Of a stretch of 6,237 bases of DNA, positions 1 through 4,975 are shown in pieces. The notes beneath the pieces are model-generated. The model was given only the letters and a program-made list of their open reading frames with translations, was not told where the DNA came from and ran no database searches. Position 1 is the stretch's first letter. Each line of letters begins with the position of its first letter. This DNA comes from Phycisphaerae bacterium (lineage in GTDB: Bacteria > Planctomycetota > Phycisphaerae > Sedimentisphaerales > Anaerobacaceae). The DNA is taken from contig JAUWBX010000139.1 of the NCBI GenBank assembly GCA_030609625.1, positions 1 to 6,237 of the forward strand, written 5' to 3'. The translations under genes were made by a program, and so were the position numbers.

Positions 1-2
1 AC

Positions 3-755
3 GTTGTTTTTATCGCCTACGACGACAACAGGAAAAATTATCCCCAAAGATATTACAATCCGCGATACAAACATGAAGTCAGTAATGGGTGGAAGTATAA
101 TCTTTACTATGTCAAGATCGACCTGCAAACCCACGATGTGACCAACTTCGATGGCGAAAGCATGAAAACGCCCATCGACATCGACCAGGCTGATGCAAAA
201 TGCAGGATTTGGGATACGAAATGGCGCGGGGCCGGCGTACCGCCCACCATACTTCTTGACGAAAACGGGGATCCTGCTTTTCTCCATGTACTTTCAGAAG
301 AAACAACTGAAAGCCACAACTACTATTTCGTCCGCCGGGCAAACGGAAAATGGAAGAAAACACCTATTGCACCCTCCAGCCACCAATGGAATAGCTGCCA
401 TTTAGCCAGGGATGATTACGGAACGTTGCACGCCTATCTGGTCATCGGTGACGGGTACCTCGATACAGGCGGTTATATGGACAGATATGGAGGAGGTTCT
501 GTTGAAGAATGGATATCTTGCGACAAGGGAAACACATGGAAAAAAGAGCGTGACTTAACACCCGATAAAACAAAATACCTTGGATGGAAATTTAATAACA
601 TCCAGGCGGTGACAAAATCCGATGGAAGTGTAGTGGATGGGATGCTCCTCTTCTATGGCTGGAAGGATAAGGAATCTCCTGAAGCTAAAGCATTCCTGCT
701 GCATGAGGATACTGTGCACGATCCTATCATTACTATGCCTCGGGATAATGAATAA
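3..755 (+). CDS. BNR/Asp-box beta-propeller protein, C-terminal part (5' end outside window)
   Basis: The reading frame is open from the left edge (first full codon at base 3) to TAA at 753-755, giving 250 residues; the gene starts before the window, so the ATG at 138 is internal. A textbook Asp-box, S-x-D-x-G-x-T-W (SCDKGNTW), lies at 516-539. The rest alternates short beta-strand-like stretches with aromatic and charged loops (for example PPTILLDENGDPAFLHVL and ARDDYGTLHAYLVIG), as in the BNR_4-type propellers of polysaccharide lyase and sialidase-like proteins. Such proteins bind or cleave uronic-acid or other acidic polysaccharides outside the cytoplasm and usually sit in carbohydrate-utilisation loci. 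The galactanase at 3849-4928 fits that setting but is not in the same operon. The N-terminus, any signal peptide and probably part of the active site are missing, so lyase, glycosidase and non-catalytic roles cannot be separated. Confidence 0.75.
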   Translation, partial: VVFIAYDDNRKNYPQRYYNPRYKHEVSNGWKYNLYYVKIDLQTHDVTNFDGESMKTPIDIDQADAKCRIWDTKWRGAGVPPTILLDENGDPAFLHVLSEETTESHNYYFVRRANGKWKKTPIAPSSHQWNSCHLARDDYGTLHAYLVIGDGYLDTGGYMDRYGGGSVEEWISCDKGNTWKKERDLTPDKTKYLGWKFNNIQAVTKSDGSVVDGMLLFYGWKDKESPEAKAFLLHEDTVHDPIITMPRDNE

Positions 756-777
756 TTGAAAGCTGGTTCCCAATTCA

Positions 778-802
778 CTAATTCTCTAATCTCTAATTCT
801 CT
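778..802. repeat. Short tandem repeat CTAATTCT / CTAATCT / CTAATTCT
   Basis: Two exact copies of CTAATTCTCT (778-787 and 793-802) enclose a shortened CTAATCT unit, making three head-to-tail units of 8, 7 and 8 bases. They lie directly after the BNR gene and before the palindromic repeats, where the sequence changes from coding to repeat-rich. No function is apparent. It may be a slippage product or a piece of a larger intergenic repeat. Confidence 0.6.
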
Positions 803-840
803 CCCGAAACGCGGGGTCGTTTAGCCGTCGCCGCCACGCT

Positions 841-863
841 TGCCCTGAGCGCAGCCGAAGGGG
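841..863 (+). repeat. Dispersed palindrome-like repeat, copy 1 (CCTGAGCG...CGAAGGGG type)
   Basis: This 23-base unit matches the unit at 889-911 at 20 of 23 positions in the same orientation. The shared core is CCTGAGCG, then AG, then CGAAGGGG. A 7-bp inverted repeat, CGTCGCC at 826-832 and GGCGACG at 862-868, encloses this copy, so the transcript could fold into a long-looped hairpin. Units of this type are familiar as intergenic repeats in draft genomes of several phyla; that is recollection, not a search. Confidence 0.6.
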
Positions 864-888
864 CGACGTTATACGCAATACGCATCCC

Positions 889-911
889 TGTCCTGAGCGA
901 AGTCGAAGGGG
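889..911 (+). repeat. Dispersed palindrome-like repeat, copy 2
   Basis: Second direct copy of the unit at 841-863, differing at three positions (unit positions 3, 12 and 15) and starting 48 bases further on. It also shares the core GAGCGAAG...CGAAG with the complement of the unit at 940-965, so this short region carries three relatives of one repeat family. Confidence 0.6.
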
Positions 912-939
912 AAGCATCTGGTCAAGGAAAAGGATTAGA

Positions 940-965
940 GATTCTTCGCTTCACTCAAAATGACA
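940..965 (-). repeat. Dispersed repeat, inverted relative (GTCATT...GAAGCGAAGAATC type)
   Basis: Read on the minus strand this 26-base unit starts TGTCATTTTGAG, continues TGAAGCGAAG and ends AATC. It resembles the minus-strand form of a common intergenic repeat and shares its boundaries (GTCATT at the start, GAATC at the end) with the hairpin arm at 6129-6156. The first ATG of the downstream primase remnant (960-962) lies inside this unit, meaning the repeat abuts or interrupts the former gene. Confidence 0.55.
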
Positions 966-1406
966 AGGATGGCAGAAATTAGAAATGAAAAATATGTTGA
1001 TGCGGACAGGCTTGCGGAAGAGTTCCTTATCGTGAATTGCATCTGGGACCCAGCGAGTAAACTTTGGCAGGATGGTGATACTGTACATCTAGCGCTTGAA
1101 CGGTATCGCCGGGACGTCAATCCGGCACGTACGTTTTTGTTAGGTAACTATGTCGCCGATTTCGATTATGGCGGCATGCCTACGCAGGAAGTCTATGCCT
1201 GTTATGTCACTTGGTGTCAGAACAACGGCTATAGGCCTTTAAACAGTAACAACTTCGGCAAAGAGGTTAAAAGAGCTTTGCCTGGCGTCCGTAAAGGACA
1301 GAAGCGAGAAGGACTACAGCGAATGAACGTATATTATGGTCTTGCAGTTCAGGAAGGCTCAGAGGTTGCCGTCGAATCTGTTGAAGGTTGTCAACAATGG
1401 CAATAA
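960..1406 (+). pseudogene. Remnant of D5/P4-type phage-plasmid primase-helicase, C-terminal part only
   Basis: 148 codons, ATG at 960 (or ATG at 969), stop TAA at 1404-1406; an in-frame TAG at 936-938 closes the frame upstream. The segment LALERYRRDVNPARTFL followed by TQEVYACYVTWCQNNGYRPL and FGKEVKRALPGV is the layout of the C-terminal winged-helix-like part of D5/P4-family DNA primase-helicases of phages, satellites and plasmids: an 'EYRRE-D-P' helix, an L/VY-x-x-Y-x-x-W-C-x-x-N-G-x-x-P-L segment, then the FGR/K-x-hydrophobic helix. The SF3 helicase and primase domains, several hundred residues in intact proteins, are absent. The apparent start lies in a dispersed repeat (940-965) and has no convincing ribosome-binding site. 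I read this as a decayed tail left from an integrated element. A small stand-alone DNA-binding protein is the alternative. Confidence 0.65.
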
Positions 1407-1512
1407 GAAATCCTATATTGTTTAAAAAGTAAATGGACATGGACATAGAAATAAAAAAACAGTTGAGATTTGTCATTGCCATCATTGCCACTTATGCCAG
1501 GTCGGCTCATTC

Positions 1513-1659
1513 GAGGACCGGCAGAAACGACGGATTTCCGAGCCGGTGCGGATAGGACAGATATTTCCTTTTGTAATGCGGGATATCGAAAAGAGAGTGC
1601 AGCGGCACCATCGAGTAGAAGTTGGCATTGATATAACCGATTATACTATTAAAGAGTAG
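1513..1659 (+). pseudogene. Gene-tail fragment A, ending ...EPVRIGQIF..VMRDIEKRVQR..., unknown protein
   Basis: An open frame runs from after a TAA at 1423-1425 to TAG at 1657-1659. From about 1540 it encodes EPVRIGQIFPFVMRDIEKR, then VQR and a tail to ITDYTIKE. Fourteen of 22 residues match the fragment at 2438-2518 (shared P-V-R-I, VM.DI, KR and QR), and the differences fit coding constraint rather than random drift. No start codon or ribosome-binding site is evident, and a second overlapping short frame (1433-1555, starting MDMDIEIKK) suggests a frameshifted former gene. It follows the primase remnant, so it may be another gene of the same lost element. I do not recognise the family. Confidence 0.4.
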
Positions 1660-1670
1660 ATTGGGACAGT

Positions 1671-1952
1671 TTACCTTTCAAAATAACGGTAAAAATCCTT
1701 ACGGTGTCCGACTCTTACGACAAGAACAAGGACCTGTCTTTCTTTAACTGTGTAAGCTATGCGGAAATTGCCCGAACGGATCTTGAAGAACTCAGGTTTG
1801 CTTTTTATTGCGTTGCCCTTGCCGTGAGGATTTTCAGCTAAAGAGGAGATTTTGTTCATTATTTGCCGTTGATTTTTTTTGGCCTGTTTCCTTATAAAAT
1901 CAGCGGCTGTATCTGCAATCTTAATCTTGTAAATCTTCCCTGATTTAGCCAT
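1671..1952 (-). CDS. RelE/ParE-superfamily toxin of a type II toxin-antitoxin system
   Basis: 93 residues, the usual length of RelE/YoeB/ParE toxins. Family signature: an N-terminal beta-hairpin (KIYKIKIADTAADFIRKQ), two basic helices with KKNQRQIMNKISSLAENP, then the beta-sheet core FFKIRSGNFRIAYTV, and the C-terminal VLVVRVGHRKDFYRYF. The arginine of KIRSGNFR, the GHR and the final Y-R correspond to the basic and tyrosine positions used by RelE-type ribosome-dependent mRNA endonucleases. Whether it cuts mRNA (RelE) or poisons gyrase (ParE) cannot be settled here, although the GHRK-x-x-Y ending favours RelE. It lies 13 bp after the antitoxin stop, has little Shine-Dalgarno sequence of its own (gcagtaatgacga precedes the ATG) and is therefore probably translationally coupled. 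It appears intact. Confidence 0.85.
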   Translation of the reverse strand: MAKSGKIYKIKIADTAADFIRKQAKKNQRQIMNKISSLAENPHGKGNAIKSKPEFFKIRSGNFRIAYTVKERQVLVLVVRVGHRKDFYRYFER

Positions 1953-1965
1953 TCGTCATTACTGC

Positions 1966-2211
1966 TTATAATCCAAGTTCTCTTTTGAGACTGCCGAAGC
2001 TAATAAACTTGCCCTTTTTCAATGCTTCCTTAGCAAGCTCCAAATCCATCTGGTCTTCAAGCTGTTCGAGCAGCTTCATATCATCGATTGGCACAACAGC
2101 GAATAGCGGTTTATTATTGCGTTCGACACAAATCCGTTCTCCAGCATAGGCTACTTTATTAGCATAATCCGATATGTCTGAACGAAATTCACTTACTTTT
2201 ACAACTGTCAT
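1966..2211 (-). CDS. Phd/YefM-family antitoxin
   Basis: 81 residues. The N-terminus MTVVKVSEFRSDISDYANKV is the Phd/YefM DNA-binding fold, followed by the characteristic strand-turn-strand GERICVERNNKPLFAVVPIDDMKLLEQLED. The C-terminal part (DLELAKEALKKGKFISFGSLKRELGL) is the flexible toxin-neutralising arm. The protein would bind the downstream RelE-like toxin and, alone or with it, repress its own promoter. A ribosome-binding stretch, aaaaaGGGG, sits 7 bases before ATG 2211. The antitoxin-first order, the 13-bp gap to the toxin and the palindromic operator immediately upstream (2234-2272) are all typical. No damage is visible in either gene, in contrast to the gene remnants on both sides. 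Confidence 0.88.
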   Translation of the reverse strand: MTVVKVSEFRSDISDYANKVAYAGERICVERNNKPLFAVVPIDDMKLLEQLEDQMDLELAKEALKKGKFISFGSLKRELGL

Positions 2212-2233
2212 TGCCGTACCCCTTTTTATTCCG

Positions 2234-2272
2234 TTTTGTACATTTATATCATATCGTATAAATTGTACAAAA
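2234..2272 (-). promoter_or_regulatory. Toxin-antitoxin promoter inside an inverted-repeat operator with two TGTACA boxes
   Basis: TTTTGTACATTTATA (2234-2248) is mirrored by TATAAATTGTACAAAA (2257-2272), identical apart from one extra base. Each arm contains TGTACA (2237-2242 and 2264-2269), the core sequence known from YefM-YoeB operators. On the minus strand a promoter fits exactly over the repeat: TTGTAC (2265-2270), a 16-base spacer, then TATAAA (2243-2248), giving a start near 2236 and a leader of about 25 bases. Bound antitoxin would cover both promoter hexamers, so autoregulation is the straightforward reading. The boxes are 27 bp apart centre to centre, wider than in the E. coli case as I recall it. 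Confidence 0.75.
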
Positions 2273-2563
2273 TGTTAAAATAAAAGTCAATCTTTTTGCA
2301 GAAAAAAATTTAGTAAAACCACTTTTATTAAAAAAACCCATTTTTAGCGTGATAAGAAAGGATTTCTAAGCCAGACAACCACTTAAACTGTTCGTTTATA
2401 ACACTCTCAATTGATAATCTTAGGTCCGGATAAATAATCTTCTAAGCCGGTTCGGATTGATGAGATTCTGCCGGCCGTGATGGCCGATATCAAAAAGCGG
2501 ATGCAGCGGTCTGACTAAAATTCCGATTCGAAAACAACAAAATTCAAATCGAGCAGAGATTCC
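2273..2563. other. AT-rich spacer between toxin-antitoxin promoter and isomerase promoter
   Basis: No complete gene. Bases 2273-2360 are strongly A+T rich with A- and T-runs but no clear hairpin-plus-T-tract terminator. A partial echo of the repeated gene-tail sequence occurs at 2359-2375 (gatttctaagccagac, compared with gatttccgagccggtg at 1533-1548), and short degenerate echoes (taatctt...cggat) occur at 2415-2457. The only coding-like piece is the fragment at 2438-2518. The rest appears to be decayed sequence. Confidence 0.5.
2438..2518 (+). pseudogene. Gene-tail fragment B, ending ...KPVRIDEIL..VMADIKKRMQRSD, unknown protein
   Basis: Starting after an in-frame TAA (2435-2437), the frame reads SSKPVRIDEILPAVMAD, then IKKRMQRSD, and stops at TAA 2516-2518. 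It matches fragment A (1513-1659) at 14 of 22 residues, while the flanking DNA does not align well, so only the tail of a former gene is shared. No start codon precedes the conserved part. Fragments A and B lie in the same orientation about 0.9 kb apart and bracket the toxin-antitoxin operon. The original protein is unknown to me. Ending in a basic helix, it could be nucleic-acid-binding, but that is speculation. Confidence 0.4.
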
Positions 2564-2592
2564 TTGACGCCGATTAGCGATTCTGCTATCTT
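2564..2592 (+). promoter_or_regulatory. Sigma-70-type promoter for the isomerase-DUF503 pair
   Basis: TTGACG (2564-2569), a 17-base spacer, and TATCTT (2587-2592): a close match to -35/-10 consensus with ideal spacing. Transcription would start near 2599, about 35 bases before ATG 2634. GCAGA (2554-2558) and TCTGC (2582-2586) form a small inverted repeat around the -35 region and could be an operator, but five bases is weak evidence. Confidence 0.6.
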
Positions 2593-2633
2593 GCATTCAT
2601 AATGAGAATCAAATTTTTAAAAGAGAGGACATT

Positions 2634-3545
2634 ATGAAACGAAGGACATTTCTTGGATTAAGTGCCGGTACCGCCGGCGGTCTCTGCCTGCACGGCTGCA
2701 CAAGTCTCGATGCGATGTTGGGAGGTTCAAAGGAGCCGTTCAAGATTTCCCTTGCACAGTGGTCGTGGCACAGAAGGCTTCGCGGCCAACAACAGCCGAA
2801 AATGGACAATCTTGATTTCGCCGGCGAAGCTCGCCAATTCGGCATCGAGGCAGTTGAGTACGTCAATCAGTTTTTTAAGGACAAAGCCAGAGACACAAAG
2901 TATCTGGCTGAGATGAAAAAACGAGCAAAAGATAACGGCGTCAAGTCATTATTGATTATGTGTGACGGCGAGGGTGCTCTCGGCGACCAGGACCCACAGC
3001 GACGTACTCAGGCGGTCGAGAACCACTACAAGTGGCTTGAGGCTGCTAAATACTTAGGCTGTCATTCGATACGTGTCAACGCCAGCTCCAGGGGCTCATA
3101 CACCGAACAGCTTAAATTGGCCGCCGACGGATTGCGGCGTCTCAGCGACAAAGCCGTTGAATACAATCTCAACGTTATTGTCGAAAACCACGGCGGTCTA
3201 TCGTCCAACAGCCAGTGGCTTACCGACGTCATCAAAAACGTTGACCTGCCTAATTGCGGGACGCTGCCCGACTTCGGCAATTTTCCGCCGGAAGCCGATA
3301 AATATAAATCCGTCGAAATGCTGATGCCCTACGCCAAAGGGGTCAGCGCCAAGAGCTATGACTTCGACGAAAAAGGCGATGAGACTAAGATTGATTTCTA
3401 CCGTATGATGAAGATTGTCGTTGATTCCGGCTACAAAGGCTACGTCGATATTGAGTACGAAGGCAACAGACTCAGCGAAAACGATGGTATCTTAGCTACA
3501 AAAAAGCTGCTGGAAAAGATTCAAAAGCAGATGATGAATGTTTGA
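2634..3545 (+). CDS. Tat-exported lipoprotein, xylose-isomerase-like TIM-barrel (sugar isomerase/epimerase superfamily)
   Basis: 303 residues, preceded by GAGAGGA six bases before the ATG. The N-terminus MKRRTFLGLSAGTAGG is a twin-arginine signal, followed by a lipobox LHGC with the cysteine at residue 22, so a folded, lipid-anchored extracytoplasmic protein is predicted. The mature part (FKISLAQWSWHR, GIEAVEYVNQFF, GCHSIRVNAS, VIVENHGG, LPDFGNF, YVDIEYEG) follows the strand order of the AP-endonuclease-2/xylose-isomerase-like barrel. Likely metal ligands are E184 (VENHG), D213 (PDFGNF) and E274 or E276 (DIEYEG). The strand where many relatives have a histidine ligand reads SAKSYDFD, with K240. 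The substrate cannot be told: isomerisation, epimerisation or another sugar-directed role are all possible. Transcribed from the promoter at 2564-2592 and overlapping or closely followed by the DUF503 gene. Confidence 0.82.
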   Translation: MKRRTFLGLSAGTAGGLCLHGCTSLDAMLGGSKEPFKISLAQWSWHRRLRGQQQPKMDNLDFAGEARQFGIEAVEYVNQFFKDKARDTKYLAEMKKRAKDNGVKSLLIMCDGEGALGDQDPQRRTQAVENHYKWLEAAKYLGCHSIRVNASSRGSYTEQLKLAADGLRRLSDKAVEYNLNVIVENHGGLSSNSQWLTDVIKNVDLPNCGTLPDFGNFPPEADKYKSVEMLMPYAKGVSAKSYDFDEKGDETKIDFYRMMKIVVDSGYKGYVDIEYEGNRLSENDGILATKKLLEKIQKQMMNV

Positions 3546-3559
3546 AACGAAAATCAGGT

Positions 3560-3844
3560 ATGATTGTCGGAGTACTAACAGCTCATTTATCTATGCAGGG
3601 CATAACTTCGCTCAAGGGAAAAAGAAGTATCGTTAAGAGTGTAATAGGCCGATTGAAAAGCAGGTTCAATATCTCAATCTCGGAAGTTGACCATCAGGAC
3701 AGCAAAACCAGCGCCGTAATCGGTATATCAATAGTCAGCAACGACTCTCATTTCATAAACCAGCAGTTCGACGCCATCATTAATTTTATGCGCAACGATG
3801 GGCGATTCTACCTTGGCCAAATCGAGCGGGAAACGTTCTCTTGA
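3560..3844 (+). CDS. DUF503 / YlxP-like small protein
   Basis: The protein starts MIVGVLTAHLSMQG, then SLKGKRSIVKSVIGRLKSRFNISISEVDHQD and AVIGISIVSND, the DUF503 (YlxP) pattern: MIVG start, S-L-K-x-K-R, F-N-x-S-x-x-E-V-D and the late V-S-N-D. I chose ATG 3560 because family members begin at MIVG; TTG at 3542 would add six residues (MKRKSG) and overlap the preceding TGA (3543-3545), permitting coupled translation. Neither start has a well-spaced Shine-Dalgarno. YlxP proteins are small cytoplasmic proteins usually encoded between infB and rbfA and linked to ribosome maturation; here the neighbour is an exported sugar-isomerase homologue, an unusual place. About 95 residues, the normal length. 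The C-terminus IERETFS replaces the more usual basic tail. Confidence 0.88.
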   Translation: MIVGVLTAHLSMQGITSLKGKRSIVKSVIGRLKSRFNISISEVDHQDSKTSAVIGISIVSNDSHFINQQFDAIINFMRNDGRFYLGQIERETFS

Positions 3845-3848
3845 AAAA

Positions 3849-4928
3849 TCAGCGTCTCGTGAACTTATCAAATACCGTGATGACAGGCAGGGCGTTGCCG
3901 TCATCATCGAACATGCCTCTTCTTCGAAGACCTCCCATGACCGCGGGCTCCCACCAAAATACGCCTTTGCCTCTGTTGTAAGGAGTGTTAAGAACAACTC
4001 GATTTACCTCGTCCAGAAACTGTCTCTGTCCTTCAGGGGTCTCCGGGAAAGGCGCTTTCTTATTTTTGTATTCAGCCGGTCTCCAGTTGTAGGCCGCCTC
4101 CACAATGATAATGTCCTTCTGGTACTCGTTTGCCATGAAGGTCATATTGTCCCTGAGTTCAAGCAAAGTACCGTGCCACCACGGGTAGTAGGACTGCCCA
4201 ATGATATCGTAGTCAACGCCATAGGAGTGCCACTTGTCAAAGAAGGCCTTTGTCCGGTTTTTGCTGCCGCCCTTATCGATATGGACCATAATCAGGGGAC
4301 GTTGACTGTTGCCTCGGCCGGCATCGACACCATTTATCCCGGCCTTCATCAACTCTGCAAAGTTGTCCCAGTTACCGGGCAGTTTACCGTCCGGCCAAAG
4401 CATGCCGTTGGAAACTTCGTTACCAATTTGGACCATGTCCGGCAGGGCATTGGCGTCCCTAAAGGCAATTATTGTGTCCCGGGTATATTCAAACACCGCC
4501 TGCACCAGCTCCGCGTGTGATTTATCCTCCCAGGCCTTGGGAATGTATTGTTTGCCCGGGTCGGCCCAGGTATCGGAGTAGTGGTAATTCAGTAAAAACC
4601 TGAAACCAAGTTTCTTTGCTTCTTTAGCCAGGGCGATGGTGTATTCCAAATTGTTCGGCAGGCGCGTGGGAGTGTGGAACAATCGCAGCCGAATCCAATT
4701 GTAGCCGTGCTCTTTAAATATCTGAAGGCCCGGCTTGCCTTGGCCATTGTCCTTGAACACAACTCCACGGTCCTCAGCCTGCTTGAGAAAGGAAAGGTCC
4801 GCACCGATTGCGTAATCTGCTGCGCAGGTTAATCCACAAACAGAGGCCTGCACCACAACCCAGACTATGACTATCACAGACAGTGAAACCTTGTTAAGTT
4901 TATTTTTCCTTTCCATTATTTTCGCCAT
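3849..4928 (-). CDS. Secreted arabinogalactan endo-beta-1,4-galactanase, GH53
   Basis: 359 residues with a basic N-terminus and hydrophobic segment (about 14-36), probably cleaved near TCA-AD at 35-37. The mature protein starts YAIGADLSFLKQAEDRG, the GH53 opening, followed by YNWIRLRLFHTP and LLNYHYSDTWADPGKQ. The acid/base glutamate is E171 in QIGNEVSNGMLWP and the nucleophile E277 in IIIVEAAYNW; the product ends with KGVFWWEPA. GH53 enzymes hydrolyse beta-1,4-galactan side chains of pectin (type I arabinogalactan), releasing galacto-oligosaccharides. Length and all motifs indicate a complete catalytic domain without extra modules. GGGGAAG precedes ATG 4928, favouring it over the internal ATG at 4916. 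It lies 47 bp downstream of the membrane gene on the same strand, so co-transcription is possible. Its stop is 4 bp from the opposing DUF503 stop. Confidence 0.93.
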   Translation of the reverse strand: MAKIMERKNKLNKVSLSVIVIVWVVVQASVCGLTCAADYAIGADLSFLKQAEDRGVVFKDNGQGKPGLQIFKEHGYNWIRLRLFHTPTRLPNNLEYTIALAKEAKKLGFRFLLNYHYSDTWADPGKQYIPKAWEDKSHAELVQAVFEYTRDTIIAFRDANALPDMVQIGNEVSNGMLWPDGKLPGNWDNFAELMKAGINGVDAGRGNSQRPLIMVHIDKGGSKNRTKAFFDKWHSYGVDYDIIGQSYYPWWHGTLLELRDNMTFMANEYQKDIIIVEAAYNWRPAEYKNKKAPFPETPEGQRQFLDEVNRVVLNTPYNRGKGVFWWEPAVMGGLRRRGMFDDDGNALPVITVFDKFTRR

Positions 4929-4975
4929 TTCTTCCCCACTGATATTTACATTTTCACATTTGAAATCAGGTAGTA

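Noticed and set aside
778..965. CRISPR-like array from the repeated units after the BNR gene
   Set aside because: Repeats are few, diverged and in mixed orientation, with unequal spacing and no cas genes.
1267..1491. 74-codon minus-strand frame over the primase remnant
   Set aside because: Low-complexity start (MAMMAM) caused by repeated GCCAT on the opposite strand, no ribosome-binding site, and most of its length is antisense to the better-supported remnant.
1407..1670. Attachment site or tRNA-like structure near the primase remnant
   Set aside because: No cloverleaf and no exact direct repeats of useful length were found. The similarity to 2438-2518 is at protein level only.
3062..3324. 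Small frames on both strands within the isomerase gene
   Set aside because: They lie wholly inside a conserved TIM-barrel coding sequence and have composition typical of alternate frames.
3798..4520. 240-codon open frame on the plus strand opposite the galactanase
   Set aside because: It overlaps the end of DUF503 and runs antisense to a GH53 gene with all catalytic motifs. Its translation resembles no known family and it has no ribosome-binding site. It is a shadow of the minus-strand gene.
4929..4975. Separate promoter or hairpin between the membrane gene and the galactanase
   Set aside because: Only 5-bp inverted matches (CTGAT/ATCAG and TTTCA/TGAAA) and no good -35/-10 pair in 47 bp, so transcription from upstream is simpler.
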